Of a stretch of DNA of 46,126 bases, positions 26,617 through 34,849 are shown in pieces; the first letter of the stretch is position 1, and each line of letters opens with the position of its first letter. This stretch comes from Bacteroidota bacterium (GTDB lineage: Bacteria > Bacteroidota > Bacteroidia > Bacteroidales > WCHB1-69). A program made the position numbers and the translations under genes. Location of the stretch: positions 1 through 46,126 of the forward strand of contig WQTS01000144.1 in assembly GCA_009786185.1 (NCBI GenBank), given 5' to 3'. The notes under the pieces were generated by a model that saw nothing but the letters and a program-made list of their open reading frames with translations, was not told the origin of the DNA and did no database searches.

Positions 26617-27606
26617 TTACACTACCACTTTACGAAGCTCTTCCATAGATTCAATCACCAACAATCCCAAAGGAATATCCAAAACCGTTTTTGCTCCGGT
26701 TTCGCCTTTCAGGTACAGCCGGTGTGCGGCACGCGCGTACGCAACCATTACGCCGGCAGTAAATTCAGGATTGCTGTCTAATTGTAGCGAAAACTCCATG
26801 CGTTGTTGGTGTGCATTTTCTTTTCCTGTAGTTCCTGTTCGGAAAACAAAACCGCCGTGTGGCATGTTAGTATGTTCATCCTCAAATTCTTTCTCTGATA
26901 TGAAATGAACAATAGTCTCGTAATCACAGAAATAGTGCGGCATTGCTTTAATGGTCTGTTCAATAAGGCGCAAGTCTGCCTGAGGATCAGCAACCACAAA
27001 ACACTCCCGAATATGTTTTTGGCAGGTTGAAAGCGCCGGATTATTGCCTTTTCGAACTTCTGCAAGCGCACAATCCATGGGAATAGTATATTGAACGGCA
27101 TATTTTACGCCATTTATTCGCCGTATTGCATCGGAGTGTCCTTGACTGACGCCTTTCCCCCAAAAAGTGTAATCGCAACCATTTGGGATACACGCCATTC
27201 CTAGCACACGCAGCAGAGAGAATAGACCCGGGTCCCAACCTGTGGAAATGATGCTTATTTTTTTCGATTTTTTGGCGCTTTCGTCCAACATTGCAAAATA
27301 TTCAGGTATTTTGGCGTGCGTATCAAAACTGTCCACACAATTGAACATGGCGGCAAAATGAGGAGCTTGTACCATCAAATCGTTGGCAGAGCCTCCGCAA
27401 AGCAGCATTACATCAATGGCATGGAGATGTCTCTCGGCATCTTCCACGTTATAGACTTTAACTCCGGCAGTTACCGGCGTTATATCACCGGGTTTTCTAC
27501 GTGTGAAAATTGCCACAAGTTCCATATCCTTATTTTGACCTATGGCATGCTCTACACCGCGTCCCACATTCCCGTAGCCTACAATTCCTAATCTTATTTT
27601 CGGCAT
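26617..27606 (-). CDS. ddh: meso-Diaminopimelate D-dehydrogenase
   Basis: 329 residues. NADPH-dependent enzyme that makes meso-diaminopimelate directly from tetrahydrodipicolinate and ammonia, a one-step route to peptidoglycan cross-link residue and lysine. The Rossmann motif GIVGYGNVGRG (7-17), VDSFDTHAKIPEYF, the STGWDPGLFSL segment and WGKGVSQGHSDAIRRI are hallmarks of Ddh. Its presence indicates the dehydrogenase branch of lysine synthesis. A -7 box TACTTTTG lies at 27630-27637. Aspartate kinase, the first step, is also in this window but far away (42911). Confidence 0.96.
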   Translation of the reverse strand: MPKIRLGIVGYGNVGRGVEHAIGQNKDMELVAIFTRRKPGDITPVTAGVKVYNVEDAERHLHAIDVMLLCGGSANDLMVQAPHFAAMFNCVDSFDTHAKIPEYFAMLDESAKKSKKISIISTGWDPGLFSLLRVLGMACIPNGCDYTFWGKGVSQGHSDAIRRINGVKYAVQYTIPMDCALAEVRKGNNPALSTCQKHIRECFVVADPQADLRLIEQTIKAMPHYFCDYETIVHFISEKEFEDEHTNMPHGGFVFRTGTTGKENAHQQRMEFSLQLDSNPEFTAGVMVAYARAAHRLYLKGETGAKTVLDIPLGLLVIESMEELRKVVV

Positions 27607-27629
27607 AATATTGCAAATAAATTGATTCG

Positions 27630-27637
27630 CAAAAGTA
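27630..27637 (-). promoter_or_regulatory. -7 box of ddh
   Basis: Minus-strand TACTTTTG, full match to TAnnTTTG, 24 nt before the ATG. Confidence 0.5.
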
Positions 27638-27657
27638 GAGAAAAAACAACAAGATAT

Positions 27658-28509
27658 TTATAGTTTTTTCATCATCTCAAATTGTCTTCCTGAAACTTCA
27701 ATGTTTTTTGCTTTTAGAAAACCAACAATAGAATTACAAGAAATATCCGTATTTAATAATTTTGTTTTTGCAATTCTATTGAGTTTACTCATTTCATGAA
27801 GTAATAATGAAGCAATTCCTTTTCTTCTAAATAACGTGTCAACAGCTATTTGTGTAATATCTCCCGAGTTGGGCTCAAAAACACAATATCCAACGAGTTT
27901 TTGGTCAATAAATGCACCCAAACTAATAAAATCCTCGCTTGTTCTTTGAATGGATTCAAAACTATTTTGCCATGAGGGATAAAAATCCCAAAAATCTGAA
28001 ACAGAAAAATGCTTCTCAATATCAATTTTTTCAATGGAACAGGGAATTTCAATGTTTTTTATTTCATTCTTGATATCCTCGTTTTTCCATACAAAGTAAT
28101 TAAGTTCACGTGTTATCTCAAAGCCAATGTTGCGATATACAGAAAATGCTTTTGTATTCTGTTGCAATACTTCCAGTAGATAATGACTGATATTCGCCTC
28201 TTTCAAATAAGGGATTGAGTGTTCAAAAACCTTTGTTGCCAAGCCTCTTCCTCTATATTCTTTTAGTGTTCCTGTTCCTGTGTCGTAAGCTATTTTTACT
28301 CCGTTGAAATTTCCAATGCCATTCAATGTAAAGGCTACGATATTTTCTTCTTCAAATGCAGCAAACGACAAATCGGGATCAAAACCGCGTCTTTTTAACA
28401 TTGTTTTCAATTCTTCAGCATTTATCTGAATTTCATAATCGGCAAAAGCCCGGCTAAATGCTTTGAAAACAGTTTCAAAGTCTGTGTTACCAAGTGATTT
28501 AATTTCCAT
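27658..28509 (-). CDS. GNAT-family N-acetyltransferase (two GNAT-like halves)
   Basis: 283 residues. The first half has GVKIAYDTGTGTLKEYRGRGLATKVFE (acetyl-CoA pyrophosphate motif RGRGLA, about 85-91) and the second half ITQIAVDTLFRRKGIASLLL (RRKGIA). Both halves look like GNAT folds, and the first ends with a YRNIGFEI motif typical of amino-group acetylation. Substrate cannot be told; small molecules such as amino acids or antibiotics are options. A -7 box (28555-28562) precedes it. It lies between ddh and the Crp-type regulator on minus. Confidence 0.85.
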   Translation of the reverse strand: MEIKSLGNTDFETVFKAFSRAFADYEIQINAEELKTMLKRRGFDPDLSFAAFEEENIVAFTLNGIGNFNGVKIAYDTGTGTLKEYRGRGLATKVFEHSIPYLKEANISHYLLEVLQQNTKAFSVYRNIGFEITRELNYFVWKNEDIKNEIKNIEIPCSIEKIDIEKHFSVSDFWDFYPSWQNSFESIQRTSEDFISLGAFIDQKLVGYCVFEPNSGDITQIAVDTLFRRKGIASLLLHEMSKLNRIAKTKLLNTDISCNSIVGFLKAKNIEVSGRQFEMMKKL

Positions 28510-28554
28510 TTTTTAGTATTAAGTGTTTATTTTTTCTTTTGCATTTTGATTTTG

Positions 28555-28562
28555 CAAAAATA
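28555..28562 (-). promoter_or_regulatory. -7 box of the GNAT gene
   Basis: Minus-strand TATTTTTG, full match to TAnnTTTG, 46 nt before the ATG. Confidence 0.5.
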
Positions 28563-28581
28563 CTAGAATGGAGGAAGATTT

Positions 28582-29154
28582 TTATTGACCTATGTTAAGA
28601 GATTTTAATCTGCTTAGCGACTCAGGCTTAATTCCAAGATAAGAAGCGATATAATGCTGGGATACATGCTGTTCGATACGAGGATAGGTTTTCAACAATA
28701 GTTTATATCTTTCGTATGCGTTATCCATTAAAAACGAACTTTCTTTTCGGCATTTTTTTATTAACAGACAATCGGAAATATATTTTCCCAATTTATACCA
28801 CTCGTCCGATTCTTTCAGTAGTTGATCATAAGCCGAGCGAGAGAGCGTGATGAGGTGAGTTTCTTCCAATGCTTGTATGTTTCCAATACTTGGCTCTCCG
28901 GTTAGGAAACTGCCGTATGAAACAACAAATGATCCGCTAAAGTAAAAATCTTTGATAAATTCCTCTGCATCTTTTTCAATATACGAACGCAATACGCCAC
29001 TTTCAATTATTCCGAGATAATGACTGATTTTTCCTTGATAAACAAAGAACTCTTTTTTCTTCAAATGTTTTGTTCCTGACAGTTCAATAAACCTGTTGTA
29101 CATTTCATTCGAAAGTTTCAAGTTTTCTATTAATATCTGTTCTAATACACTCAT
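28582..29154 (-). CDS. Crp/Fnr-family transcriptional regulator
   Basis: 190 residues. N-terminal cyclic-nucleotide-binding-like beta-roll (about 25-120; FFVYQGKISHYLGIIESGVLRSY) and C-terminal helix-turn-helix ending SQHYIASYLGIKPESLSRLKS (163-186), the usual pattern of short Bacteroidota Crp-like proteins. No Fe-S cysteines as in Fnr are apparent. Ligand unknown. A -7 box (29180-29187) precedes it. The 72-bp gap to the GNAT gene holds that gene's own -7 box, so a regulator-effector relation is possible but unproven. Confidence 0.88.
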   Translation of the reverse strand: MSVLEQILIENLKLSNEMYNRFIELSGTKHLKKKEFFVYQGKISHYLGIIESGVLRSYIEKDAEEFIKDFYFSGSFVVSYGSFLTGEPSIGNIQALEETHLITLSRSAYDQLLKESDEWYKLGKYISDCLLIKKCRKESSFLMDNAYERYKLLLKTYPRIEQHVSQHYIASYLGIKPESLSRLKSLNIGQ

Positions 29155-29179
29155 TAGGCTTTTCGGATTTTAGACTTGA

Positions 29180-29187
29180 CAAAAATA
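29180..29187 (-). promoter_or_regulatory. -7 box of the Crp-type gene
   Basis: Minus-strand TATTTTTG, full match to TAnnTTTG, 26 nt before the ATG. Confidence 0.5.
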
Positions 29188-29217
29188 GAAGAAAAAATGC
29201 AAATAAATAAAATTGCC

Positions 29218-29225
29218 TAATTTTG
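29218..29225 (+). promoter_or_regulatory. -7 box of pnuC
   Basis: TAATTTTG followed by CCCC, full match to TAnnTTTG, 70 nt before the pnuC ATG. I saw no TPP or NAD riboswitch motif in the 5' leader. Confidence 0.5.
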
Positions 29226-29294
29226 CCCCAAAATTAATCAACCGATTAAATTAATCCTATACACCCGTGCTTAAATTTTAAATTCTTAAATTTT

Positions 29295-29858
29295 ATGAAT
29301 ATTTCAACCATCGAACTCCTCGGCGCCGCCATCGGCTTGGTGTACATATTTTTAGAATACCGCGCTTCGTGGTGGCTCTGGATTGCCGGAATCGTAATGT
29401 CGCTGTTTTATATCTACATTTTTATAGAAGTGAATTGTTATGCTTGGGCACTAACCTATCTTTATTACTTGGGTGCAAATATTTACGGAATGATCGTTTG
29501 GAAAAGAAGTAGCAACGAAAACTCATATTCTGGAATTTCATCTCTCCCGAAAAAATATTACCCAACATTGCTGGCAATCACATTTTTACTCACTCCGCTT
29601 ATTGCTTTTATATTAATAAAGTTTACAAACACTCTTATTCCCATAAGTGAGGCTTTTTCAACGGCTTTAAGTGTAATTGCCATGTGGCTTTTGGCAAAAA
29701 AATACCTGCAACACTGGTGTATTTGGATGGTAGTAAACGCCATTTACGCCATCGCTAATTTTTGGCTGGGGCTCTATTTTTCAGCGATCCTTTTTGCCGT
29801 GTATTTTGTGGTCTCCATTATGGGCTTTGTGCGTTGGAGCAAACTTGCCGGAAAATAA
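29295..29858 (+). CDS. pnuC: PnuC-family nicotinamide riboside/vitamin transporter
   Basis: 187 residues with about 7 membrane helices. EYRASWWLWIAGIVMSLFYIYIF (22-44), YYLGANIYGMIVWKR and the QHWCIWMVVNAIYAIANFWLGLYF block are PnuC hallmarks. The family carries nicotinamide riboside (PnuC) or thiamine (PnuT); no TPP riboswitch precedes the gene and no thiamine gene is adjacent, so nicotinamide riboside is the default guess. Its last 78 bp overlap the end of the convergent methyltransferase gene. The gene has its own promoter. Confidence 0.88.
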   Translation: MNISTIELLGAAIGLVYIFLEYRASWWLWIAGIVMSLFYIYIFIEVNCYAWALTYLYYLGANIYGMIVWKRSSNENSYSGISSLPKKYYPTLLAITFLLTPLIAFILIKFTNTLIPISEAFSTALSVIAMWLLAKKYLQHWCIWMVVNAIYAIANFWLGLYFSAILFAVYFVVSIMGFVRWSKLAGK

Positions 29859-30971
29859 GTCATAACCGTAATATTTGCATTCCAAAGGTCCGTTAAACAT
29901 ATTTTGCTTAAAACTGGTTTTCAATCCGATATGCTTTAATGCATCTATATCGGAGGTTATCAAAAATGCTTTGCAATTTGAAAAATTCTGCTTCAAAGCA
30001 TCTCCTATTTCTTTGTAAAAAGCATTATTATCTTCCATTTCAAGTCGTTCGCCGTAAGGAGGATTGAAAATAAGCAACGAAGGAATGCGCACCGGCTTCA
30101 CCGTTCGCATATCTCTCTTATTTAACAAGATAAAATCTTCTAACCGTGCTTTTTCCACATTAGCTTTTGCCATGCCTAAAAATCTAGGATTGATATCATA
30201 TCCATATAAATCAATCGGAATATCATCATTTATAGTAACCTCGTTTATTATTTTTTTCCAAGCGTATCTATCGAAATTTAACCACTTAAAAAAGCCGAAC
30301 TTTTCGCGGTAATAGCCTGCGGGAATATTGAGCGCCTGCATTGCCGCTTCAATAAGAATGGTGCCGCCGCCGCACATTGGGTCTATCAAATCACATTTTC
30401 CATCCCAATCGCTTAGGGCAACCATGGCAGCAGCGGTAATTTCATTGATAGATGCCGGATGATTTGAAACTTTATATCCTCTTTTATGTAGCGATTCTCC
30501 CGAACTGTCTAAATAAAAAGTCGCATTATTTTTGTGAATATGAACATGGAATTGCACATCCGGACTTTCCTTATCCACATCCGGACGTTCATTGTATTTC
30601 TCTCTAAATCTATCACAGATAGCATCTTTTGTAAGCAACGCTGCAAAAAGCGGCGTTTTGAATATAGATTCGGAAGCGGTACAACTTACCGCAAATGTTC
30701 CGGAACGAGACAAATATTCCTCCGCCGGAAAATCAAAGATCTGTTTATAAAAAGAATTATTCGAATCAAAGTTGAAATTCTTCACTTGCCAAAGCACACG
30801 AGAGGCGAATCGGGAACAATAATTTACTTTATAAAGCAAGTGAAAATCTCCTTCAAATTGTACCGAGCGATTTAACAGAATCGTATTTTTCGCACCACAT
30901 TTTTGTAACTCTTTTAGCAATAAATTTTCAAAACCTGCGAATGTTTTTGCTAAGAAAACTTCATGTATCAT
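29781..30971 (-). CDS. rlmL: THUMP-domain RNA methyltransferase (RlmL N-terminal half type)
   Basis: 396 residues. An N-terminal THUMP domain (about 45-155) precedes a UPF0020-type methyltransferase with LIDPMCGGGTILIEAA (SAM-binding) and LLIFNPPYGERLEM (catalytic NPPY). This matches the 23S rRNA m2G2445 methyltransferase half of RlmL; the RlmK half (C-terminal in the E. coli fusion) is absent, as in many Bacteroidota. The C-terminal segment after YDLFSGKF is basic and Lys/His-rich (NGDHKIHGKKDR). The last 78 bp lie antisense to the end of pnuC. A -7 box lies at 31029-31036. Confidence 0.87.
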   Translation of the reverse strand: MIHEVFLAKTFAGFENLLLKELQKCGAKNTILLNRSVQFEGDFHLLYKVNYCSRFASRVLWQVKNFNFDSNNSFYKQIFDFPAEEYLSRSGTFAVSCTASESIFKTPLFAALLTKDAICDRFREKYNERPDVDKESPDVQFHVHIHKNNATFYLDSSGESLHKRGYKVSNHPASINEITAAAMVALSDWDGKCDLIDPMCGGGTILIEAAMQALNIPAGYYREKFGFFKWLNFDRYAWKKIINEVTINDDIPIDLYGYDINPRFLGMAKANVEKARLEDFILLNKRDMRTVKPVRIPSLLIFNPPYGERLEMEDNNAFYKEIGDALKQNFSNCKAFLITSDIDALKHIGLKTSFKQNMFNGPLECKYYGYDLFSGKFAPTHKAHNGDHKIHGKKDR

Positions 30972-31028
30972 TGTAATTAGTTTTTAATCAGATAAATATA
31001 ATTTATATTTTTTGAACAATAAATTGTA

Positions 31029-31036
31029 CAAAAGTA
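31029..31036 (-). promoter_or_regulatory. -7 box of the methyltransferase gene
   Basis: Minus-strand TACTTTTG, full match to TAnnTTTG, 58 nt before the ATG. Confidence 0.45.
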
Positions 31037-31101
31037 GCGATTATCTATATAGAAAAAACAGATGTATAAATTATAATTTTATTAACAAAAATATTTAAGT
31101 G

Positions 31102-31878
31102 ATGAACAACAAAAAAGCTAAAATCATGCTCGTTGAAGACAGCCAAAATCTTCGTTCGGTATTAAAGGATTATTTTGAAATGATGAACTACGAAGTTGTG
31201 GATTACGGAGACGGAGAGGCTGCTATAAAAGGCTATCAAGCCGGCTGTTGCGATATTTGCCTATTAGATATTGGACTGCCAAAGAAAGACGGATATGCTG
31301 TTATTAACGAATTGCATAATATAACCCCTGATTTGCCGGTTATTTTCGTAACGGCAAAAGATAGCAAGGAAGACCGAATCAAAGGTTTTAAGGTAGGATG
31401 CGACGACTATGTTACCAAGCCGTTTAGCACAGAAGAATTGTTGCTCCGCATCGAAGCTGTTTTGAGAAGATGCAAAGGCGCCGGCAAGAAAAATACCTTA
31501 CACCATGAAATTATCTTCAATATTGGGGATTTTATCTTCAACTACAGTGAATTGAAATTAATAAGAGGAGAGCACGTGCGCATGCTTACCCGAAAAGAAG
31601 CACAATTGCTTAGATTATTATATGAACACAAAAATAAATTGGTTCCAAGAGAGATATTAATTAAAGAGATTTGGGGCGAATCGAAAGCCGCAATGGGCAG
31701 AAGCTTAGATGTTTTCCTTTCGAAAATTAGAACATATCTTAAATCTGATGAGGAAAATGTTGCTGAACATATTAACCCTGATGGTGGAAGAAAGAACAGA
31801 TACAAACCGGGACACGAGCCTAAAGTAGAAGTTATTAACGTGCACGGAACAGGATATTTGCTAAAAGTTCGCGATTAG
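31102..31878 (+). CDS. OmpR-type response regulator (RprY-like) with an inserted C-terminal loop
   Basis: 258 residues from ATG 31102 (a GTG one codon earlier is also open). The receiver domain has the acidic pair in VEDS, phospho-acceptor Asp in LLDIGLPKKDGY, VTAKD and CDDYVTKPFS (Lys 106). The winged-helix domain has LTRKEAQLLRLL and RSLDVFLSKIRTYL. Its end, EVINVHGTGYLLKV, resembles Bacteroides RprY. Between the recognition helix and the final beta hairpin there are about 24 extra residues (DEENVAEHINPDGGRKNRYK and on to EPK) compared with RprY-like proteins. No histidine kinase gene is adjacent, so the partner lies elsewhere. Confidence 0.88.
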   Translation: MNNKKAKIMLVEDSQNLRSVLKDYFEMMNYEVVDYGDGEAAIKGYQAGCCDICLLDIGLPKKDGYAVINELHNITPDLPVIFVTAKDSKEDRIKGFKVGCDDYVTKPFSTEELLLRIEAVLRRCKGAGKKNTLHHEIIFNIGDFIFNYSELKLIRGEHVRMLTRKEAQLLRLLYEHKNKLVPREILIKEIWGESKAAMGRSLDVFLSKIRTYLKSDEENVAEHINPDGGRKNRYKPGHEPKVEVINVHGTGYLLKVRD

Positions 31879-31885
31879 AATTAAA

Positions 31886-31996
31886 GAACACAGATGACGC
31901 GGATGACACTGATTCACACTGATAACAAATAGTATTTATTTAATTTGAATAATATAAAATCCGTGTAAATCAGTGTCATCCGCGTCATCTGTGTTC
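31886..31996. repeat. Long intergenic hairpin, 29-bp perfect arms
   Basis: The arm at 31886-31914, GAACACAGATGACGCGGATG and onward to ACACTGATT, is an exact reverse complement of 31968-31996, and pairing continues inward with two mismatches. A 9-nt rhythm (GATGACGCG, GATGACACT, GATT) is visible. The 53-nt centre is AT-rich. It lies between convergent genes, so it could terminate both, and resembles 18248-18337 in design. Confidence 0.8.
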
Positions 31997-32001
31997 AATC
32001 T

Positions 32002-33117
32002 TTATTTTTTCGTTTCCCGATAACTGAATAATGCAGCAGCGTTTATAATTACCGCCATCCCCGAAAGCACACTGATTTGCATTTTAATCTCCTCAATTCC
32101 GCTGCCCTTCAATACAATAAGCTTAATCACATCCATGTAATACGACATCGGGTTGAGGTAGTTGATATATTTTGCCCATTGCGGCATGCCTTCAATGGGT
32201 GTAAATAATCCGCTTAATAAAACGAAAACGATAAATAGGAAAAATACGATAAACATTGCTTGAAGTTGGTTGGAGGAGATGCTGGAAATGAAGAAGCCTA
32301 ACCCTAACATTACCAACAAGTAAATAGAGGTTACGGAGATAAGTACAGGCAGGCTTCCCTGTACGGAAATTCCGAAAACGATTTTCATGAGAAATAGCCC
32401 CAACAAAAATTCAGCCATGCCGAGAATCCAAAAAGGAATCATTTTTCCTACTAAAAACTGCCATTTTTGAATGGGCGAAACGTTGATTTGTTCAATAGTT
32501 CCAATCTCTTTTTCGCGAACAATATTTAATGCCGTAACATATGCGCCGATTAATGTAACTAAAATCACTAAAATTCCGGGAACAATCAGGTTTTTATAAT
32601 TCATTTGCTCGTTATACCAATAAATATTGGTAATCAATAATTTAGCAGATACGTTACCCGTCGTGCTCAGCTCTGTTACTTTATCTTCATAAAACTCTCC
32701 CAAAACGGTTTGCACGTAACCTACGCCAATGCCTGCCTTTACGCTATTAATCGCATTTGCCGTAATCGCAATCGTAGTAGACTCCATGGTCATAATACTC
32801 TTCTCAAAATGCTGCGGAAATTCAATGAGAATATCAATGTGGTCATTTAGCATTAAATCTTCAGCTTCTTTTTTTGCTTCCAATAAACCGTAGCTCACAA
32901 AATATTTTGAATGCTCAAATTTATTTCGCATCTCTCTGGTAATGGTTGATCTATCATTATCAATAAAAGCAATATTAAGCGTCTTTATCTCGTAATCGGC
33001 AGTAAAAGGAAAGAGCAAAAACTGCACCAACGGCGCCACAATCAAAATTTGCATCAGCAACGTGTTGCGAAACACTTGCAGAAATTCTTTTTTGATAAGC
33101 ATTAAAATGACGCGCAT
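32002..33117 (-). CDS. ABC-2 type transporter permease (YhhJ/YbhR-like)
   Basis: 371 residues. An N-terminal membrane helix, a large extracytoplasmic domain (about 45-170) and five to six C-terminal helices; LNIVREKEIGTIEQINVSPI and NYLNPMSYYMDVIKLIVLKG are family signatures of ABC-2 exporters. These permeases usually pair with an HlyD-like protein and an ATPase and expel drugs or lipids. Neither partner is adjacent: the neighbour on the left is the response regulator and on the right a peptide-binding lipoprotein, on plus strand. A -7 box lies at 33133-33140. Confidence 0.88.
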   Translation of the reverse strand: MRVILMLIKKEFLQVFRNTLLMQILIVAPLVQFLLFPFTADYEIKTLNIAFIDNDRSTITREMRNKFEHSKYFVSYGLLEAKKEAEDLMLNDHIDILIEFPQHFEKSIMTMESTTIAITANAINSVKAGIGVGYVQTVLGEFYEDKVTELSTTGNVSAKLLITNIYWYNEQMNYKNLIVPGILVILVTLIGAYVTALNIVREKEIGTIEQINVSPIQKWQFLVGKMIPFWILGMAEFLLGLFLMKIVFGISVQGSLPVLISVTSIYLLVMLGLGFFISSISSNQLQAMFIVFFLFIVFVLLSGLFTPIEGMPQWAKYINYLNPMSYYMDVIKLIVLKGSGIEEIKMQISVLSGMAVIINAAALFSYRETKK

Positions 33118-33132
33118 TCAGAAAAATTTCGG

Positions 33133-33140
33133 CAAAAGTA
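33133..33140 (-). promoter_or_regulatory. -7 box of the ABC-2 permease gene
   Basis: Minus-strand TACTTTTG followed by CC, full match to TAnnTTTG, 15-22 nt before the ATG, so a short leader. Confidence 0.45.
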
Positions 33141-33163
33141 GCAGAAGTATTTATATTAAATAA

Positions 33164-33171
33164 TAATTTTG
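33164..33171 (+). promoter_or_regulatory. -7 box of the peptide-binding lipoprotein gene
   Basis: TAATTTTG followed by CC, full match to TAnnTTTG, about 25 nt before ATG 33197. Divergent with the permease box. Confidence 0.45.
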
Positions 33172-33196
33172 CCGAAAAAATTAGGAATTGTTACAA

Positions 33197-34849
33197 ATGA
33201 AACATAATCTTCTATCTTACTTCATTACTTTTCTTACCCTTTGTTTATTTGTGGCATGCTCATCCTCAGCCACATCCGACAAAAAAATATTTCGATACAA
33301 TGAAGCGGTGGGCATTCAATCGCTCGATCCGGCTTACGCATCGGGGCAGGCGGCTACCTGGGTATGCAACATGTTGTACAATGGATTGGTAGATTTAGAT
33401 GATTCACTGCACGTTGTACCTATGATTGCTAAAAGCTGGACTATTAGCCCCGACGGTAAAACCTACACATTTTATCTTCGCGATGATGTATTTTTTCAAC
33501 ATACGAATCATTATTTTTTTGATAAACCTCCGAGAGTTACGGCCGCTGACTTTGTATACAGTTTCAACCGGATTGTTAGCCCTGAAGTCGCTTCGCCGGG
33601 CGCTTGGATTTTTCAAAAAGTTGCCAAAAACGATGCAGGAAACTACGCTTTTTTTGCATTAAGTGACACTACCTTTCAAATTGTGTTGACAGAACCTTTT
33701 CCGCCTTTTTTAGGAATGCTCGCCATGAAATACGCTTCGGTGGTACCGCAAGAGGTTGTTGAACAATATGGTAAAGATTTCAGAAAGTTTCCGGTAGGCA
33801 CGGGTCCGTTTCAATTTCAATTATGGGAAGAAGGCATAAAGTTGGTATTGCGCAAAAACGAAAACTATTTTGAAAAAGATGAAAATAATGAACAATTGCC
33901 TTATTTAGACGCCATTGCCATCTCTTTTATTATTGACAAACAAGTGGCTTTCATGGAATTTATGAAAGGAAATTTGGATTTTATTTCAGGAATTGAAGCC
34001 AGTTATAAAGATGCCTTATTAACCAAAGAAGGTACATTGCAAGAACAATATACGGATAAAATTACGTTGCAAACCGGTCCGTTTCTCAATACCGAATATT
34101 TGGGCTTTTTATTGAAAGATAAAGAGAATAACCCATTGTTAATAAGAGAAATACGACAAGCTATTAACTATGGCTTCGACAGAGAAAAAATGATTCGATA
34201 TTTACGTAACAACATGGGGTATGCAGGCACCAGCGGTTTCGTGCCTTTGGGCATGGCTTCATTTAACTCCGAAAGAATAAAAGGTTATCATTACAATCCG
34301 GAAAAAGCGTTGGAATTGCTACAAATAGCAGGCTTCCCAAATGGAGTAGGGTTGCCCGTAATTCCACTTTCGGTTTCAGCAAGCTATTTAGATTTATGCC
34401 AATATATTCAGCACGAGCTAAACAAAATTGGGATTCGCATTTCATTAGAAGTGCAACAAGCTGCACAGCAACGACAAATGATGCGCAGTTACCAGCTGCC
34501 ATTTTTCAGAGGTTCCTGGATTTGCGATTACCCTGATGCAGAAAACTATTTATCGCTTTTTTACTCTAAAAACCTGCAACCTATCGGCTCAAATTATACA
34601 CATTACATAAATCCGGTTTTTGATGAGCTTTTTGAAAAATCGCAAACCATTACTGATGAAGTTCTTAGAAATGAATATTATACCATTTTAGATTCTTTAT
34701 TAATGGAAGATGCGCCGGTGGTTGTACTTTTTTACGATAAAAAAGCGCGGTTTACTCAAAAAAATATTAGCGGATTAGATAATTCGCCTACCAATTTGTT
34801 AGATTTGAGGCGGGTTACCAAACAATCTCCTGTTTCCCCAAATCTCTAA
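33197..34849 (+). CDS. Peptide-type ABC transporter substrate-binding lipoprotein
   Basis: 550 residues from ATG 33197; an upstream in-frame TTG at 33188 is less likely. A lipobox LFVAC ends at Cys21. The rest fits the SBP_bac_5 family (OppA/DppA): QSLDPAYASGQAATWVCNMLYNGLV, the FRKFPVGTGPFQF motif and IRQAINYGFDREKMIRYLR. It should bind oligopeptides, or another bulky solute, at the outer face of the inner membrane. No opp/dpp permease or ATPase genes are next to it. The last 35 bp overlap ung on the opposite strand. Confidence 0.9.
   Translation: MKHNLLSYFITFLTLCLFVACSSSATSDKKIFRYNEAVGIQSLDPAYASGQAATWVCNMLYNGLVDLDDSLHVVPMIAKSWTISPDGKTYTFYLRDDVFFQHTNHYFFDKPPRVTAADFVYSFNRIVSPEVASPGAWIFQKVAKNDAGNYAFFALSDTTFQIVLTEPFPPFLGMLAMKYASVVPQEVVEQYGKDFRKFPVGTGPFQFQLWEEGIKLVLRKNENYFEKDENNEQLPYLDAIAISFIIDKQVAFMEFMKGNLDFISGIEASYKDALLTKEGTLQEQYTDKITLQTGPFLNTEYLGFLLKDKENNPLLIREIRQAINYGFDREKMIRYLRNNMGYAGTSGFVPLGMASFNSERIKGYHYNPEKALELLQIAGFPNGVGLPVIPLSVSASYLDLCQYIQHELNKIGIRISLEVQQAAQQRQMMRSYQLPFFRGSWICDYPDAENYLSLFYSKNLQPIGSNYTHYINPVFDELFEKSQTITDEVLRNEYYTILDSLLMEDAPVVVLFYDKKARFTQKNISGLDNSPTNLLDLRRVTKQSPVSPNL

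Noticed and set aside
29155..29294. TPP or NAD riboswitch upstream of pnuC
   Set aside because: I could not find the conserved TPP core (CTGAGA ... ACCTGAT-like) or another riboswitch motif in the 140-bp gap.
33188..33196. TTG start for the peptide-binding lipoprotein
   Set aside because: ATG at 33197 gives a normal lipoprotein signal peptide with Cys21, so the three extra codons are unlikely.
32002..34849. Permease and peptide-binding protein as one ABC importer
   Set aside because: The permease is an ABC-2 exporter type and is divergent from the binding protein; they belong to different transporter classes.
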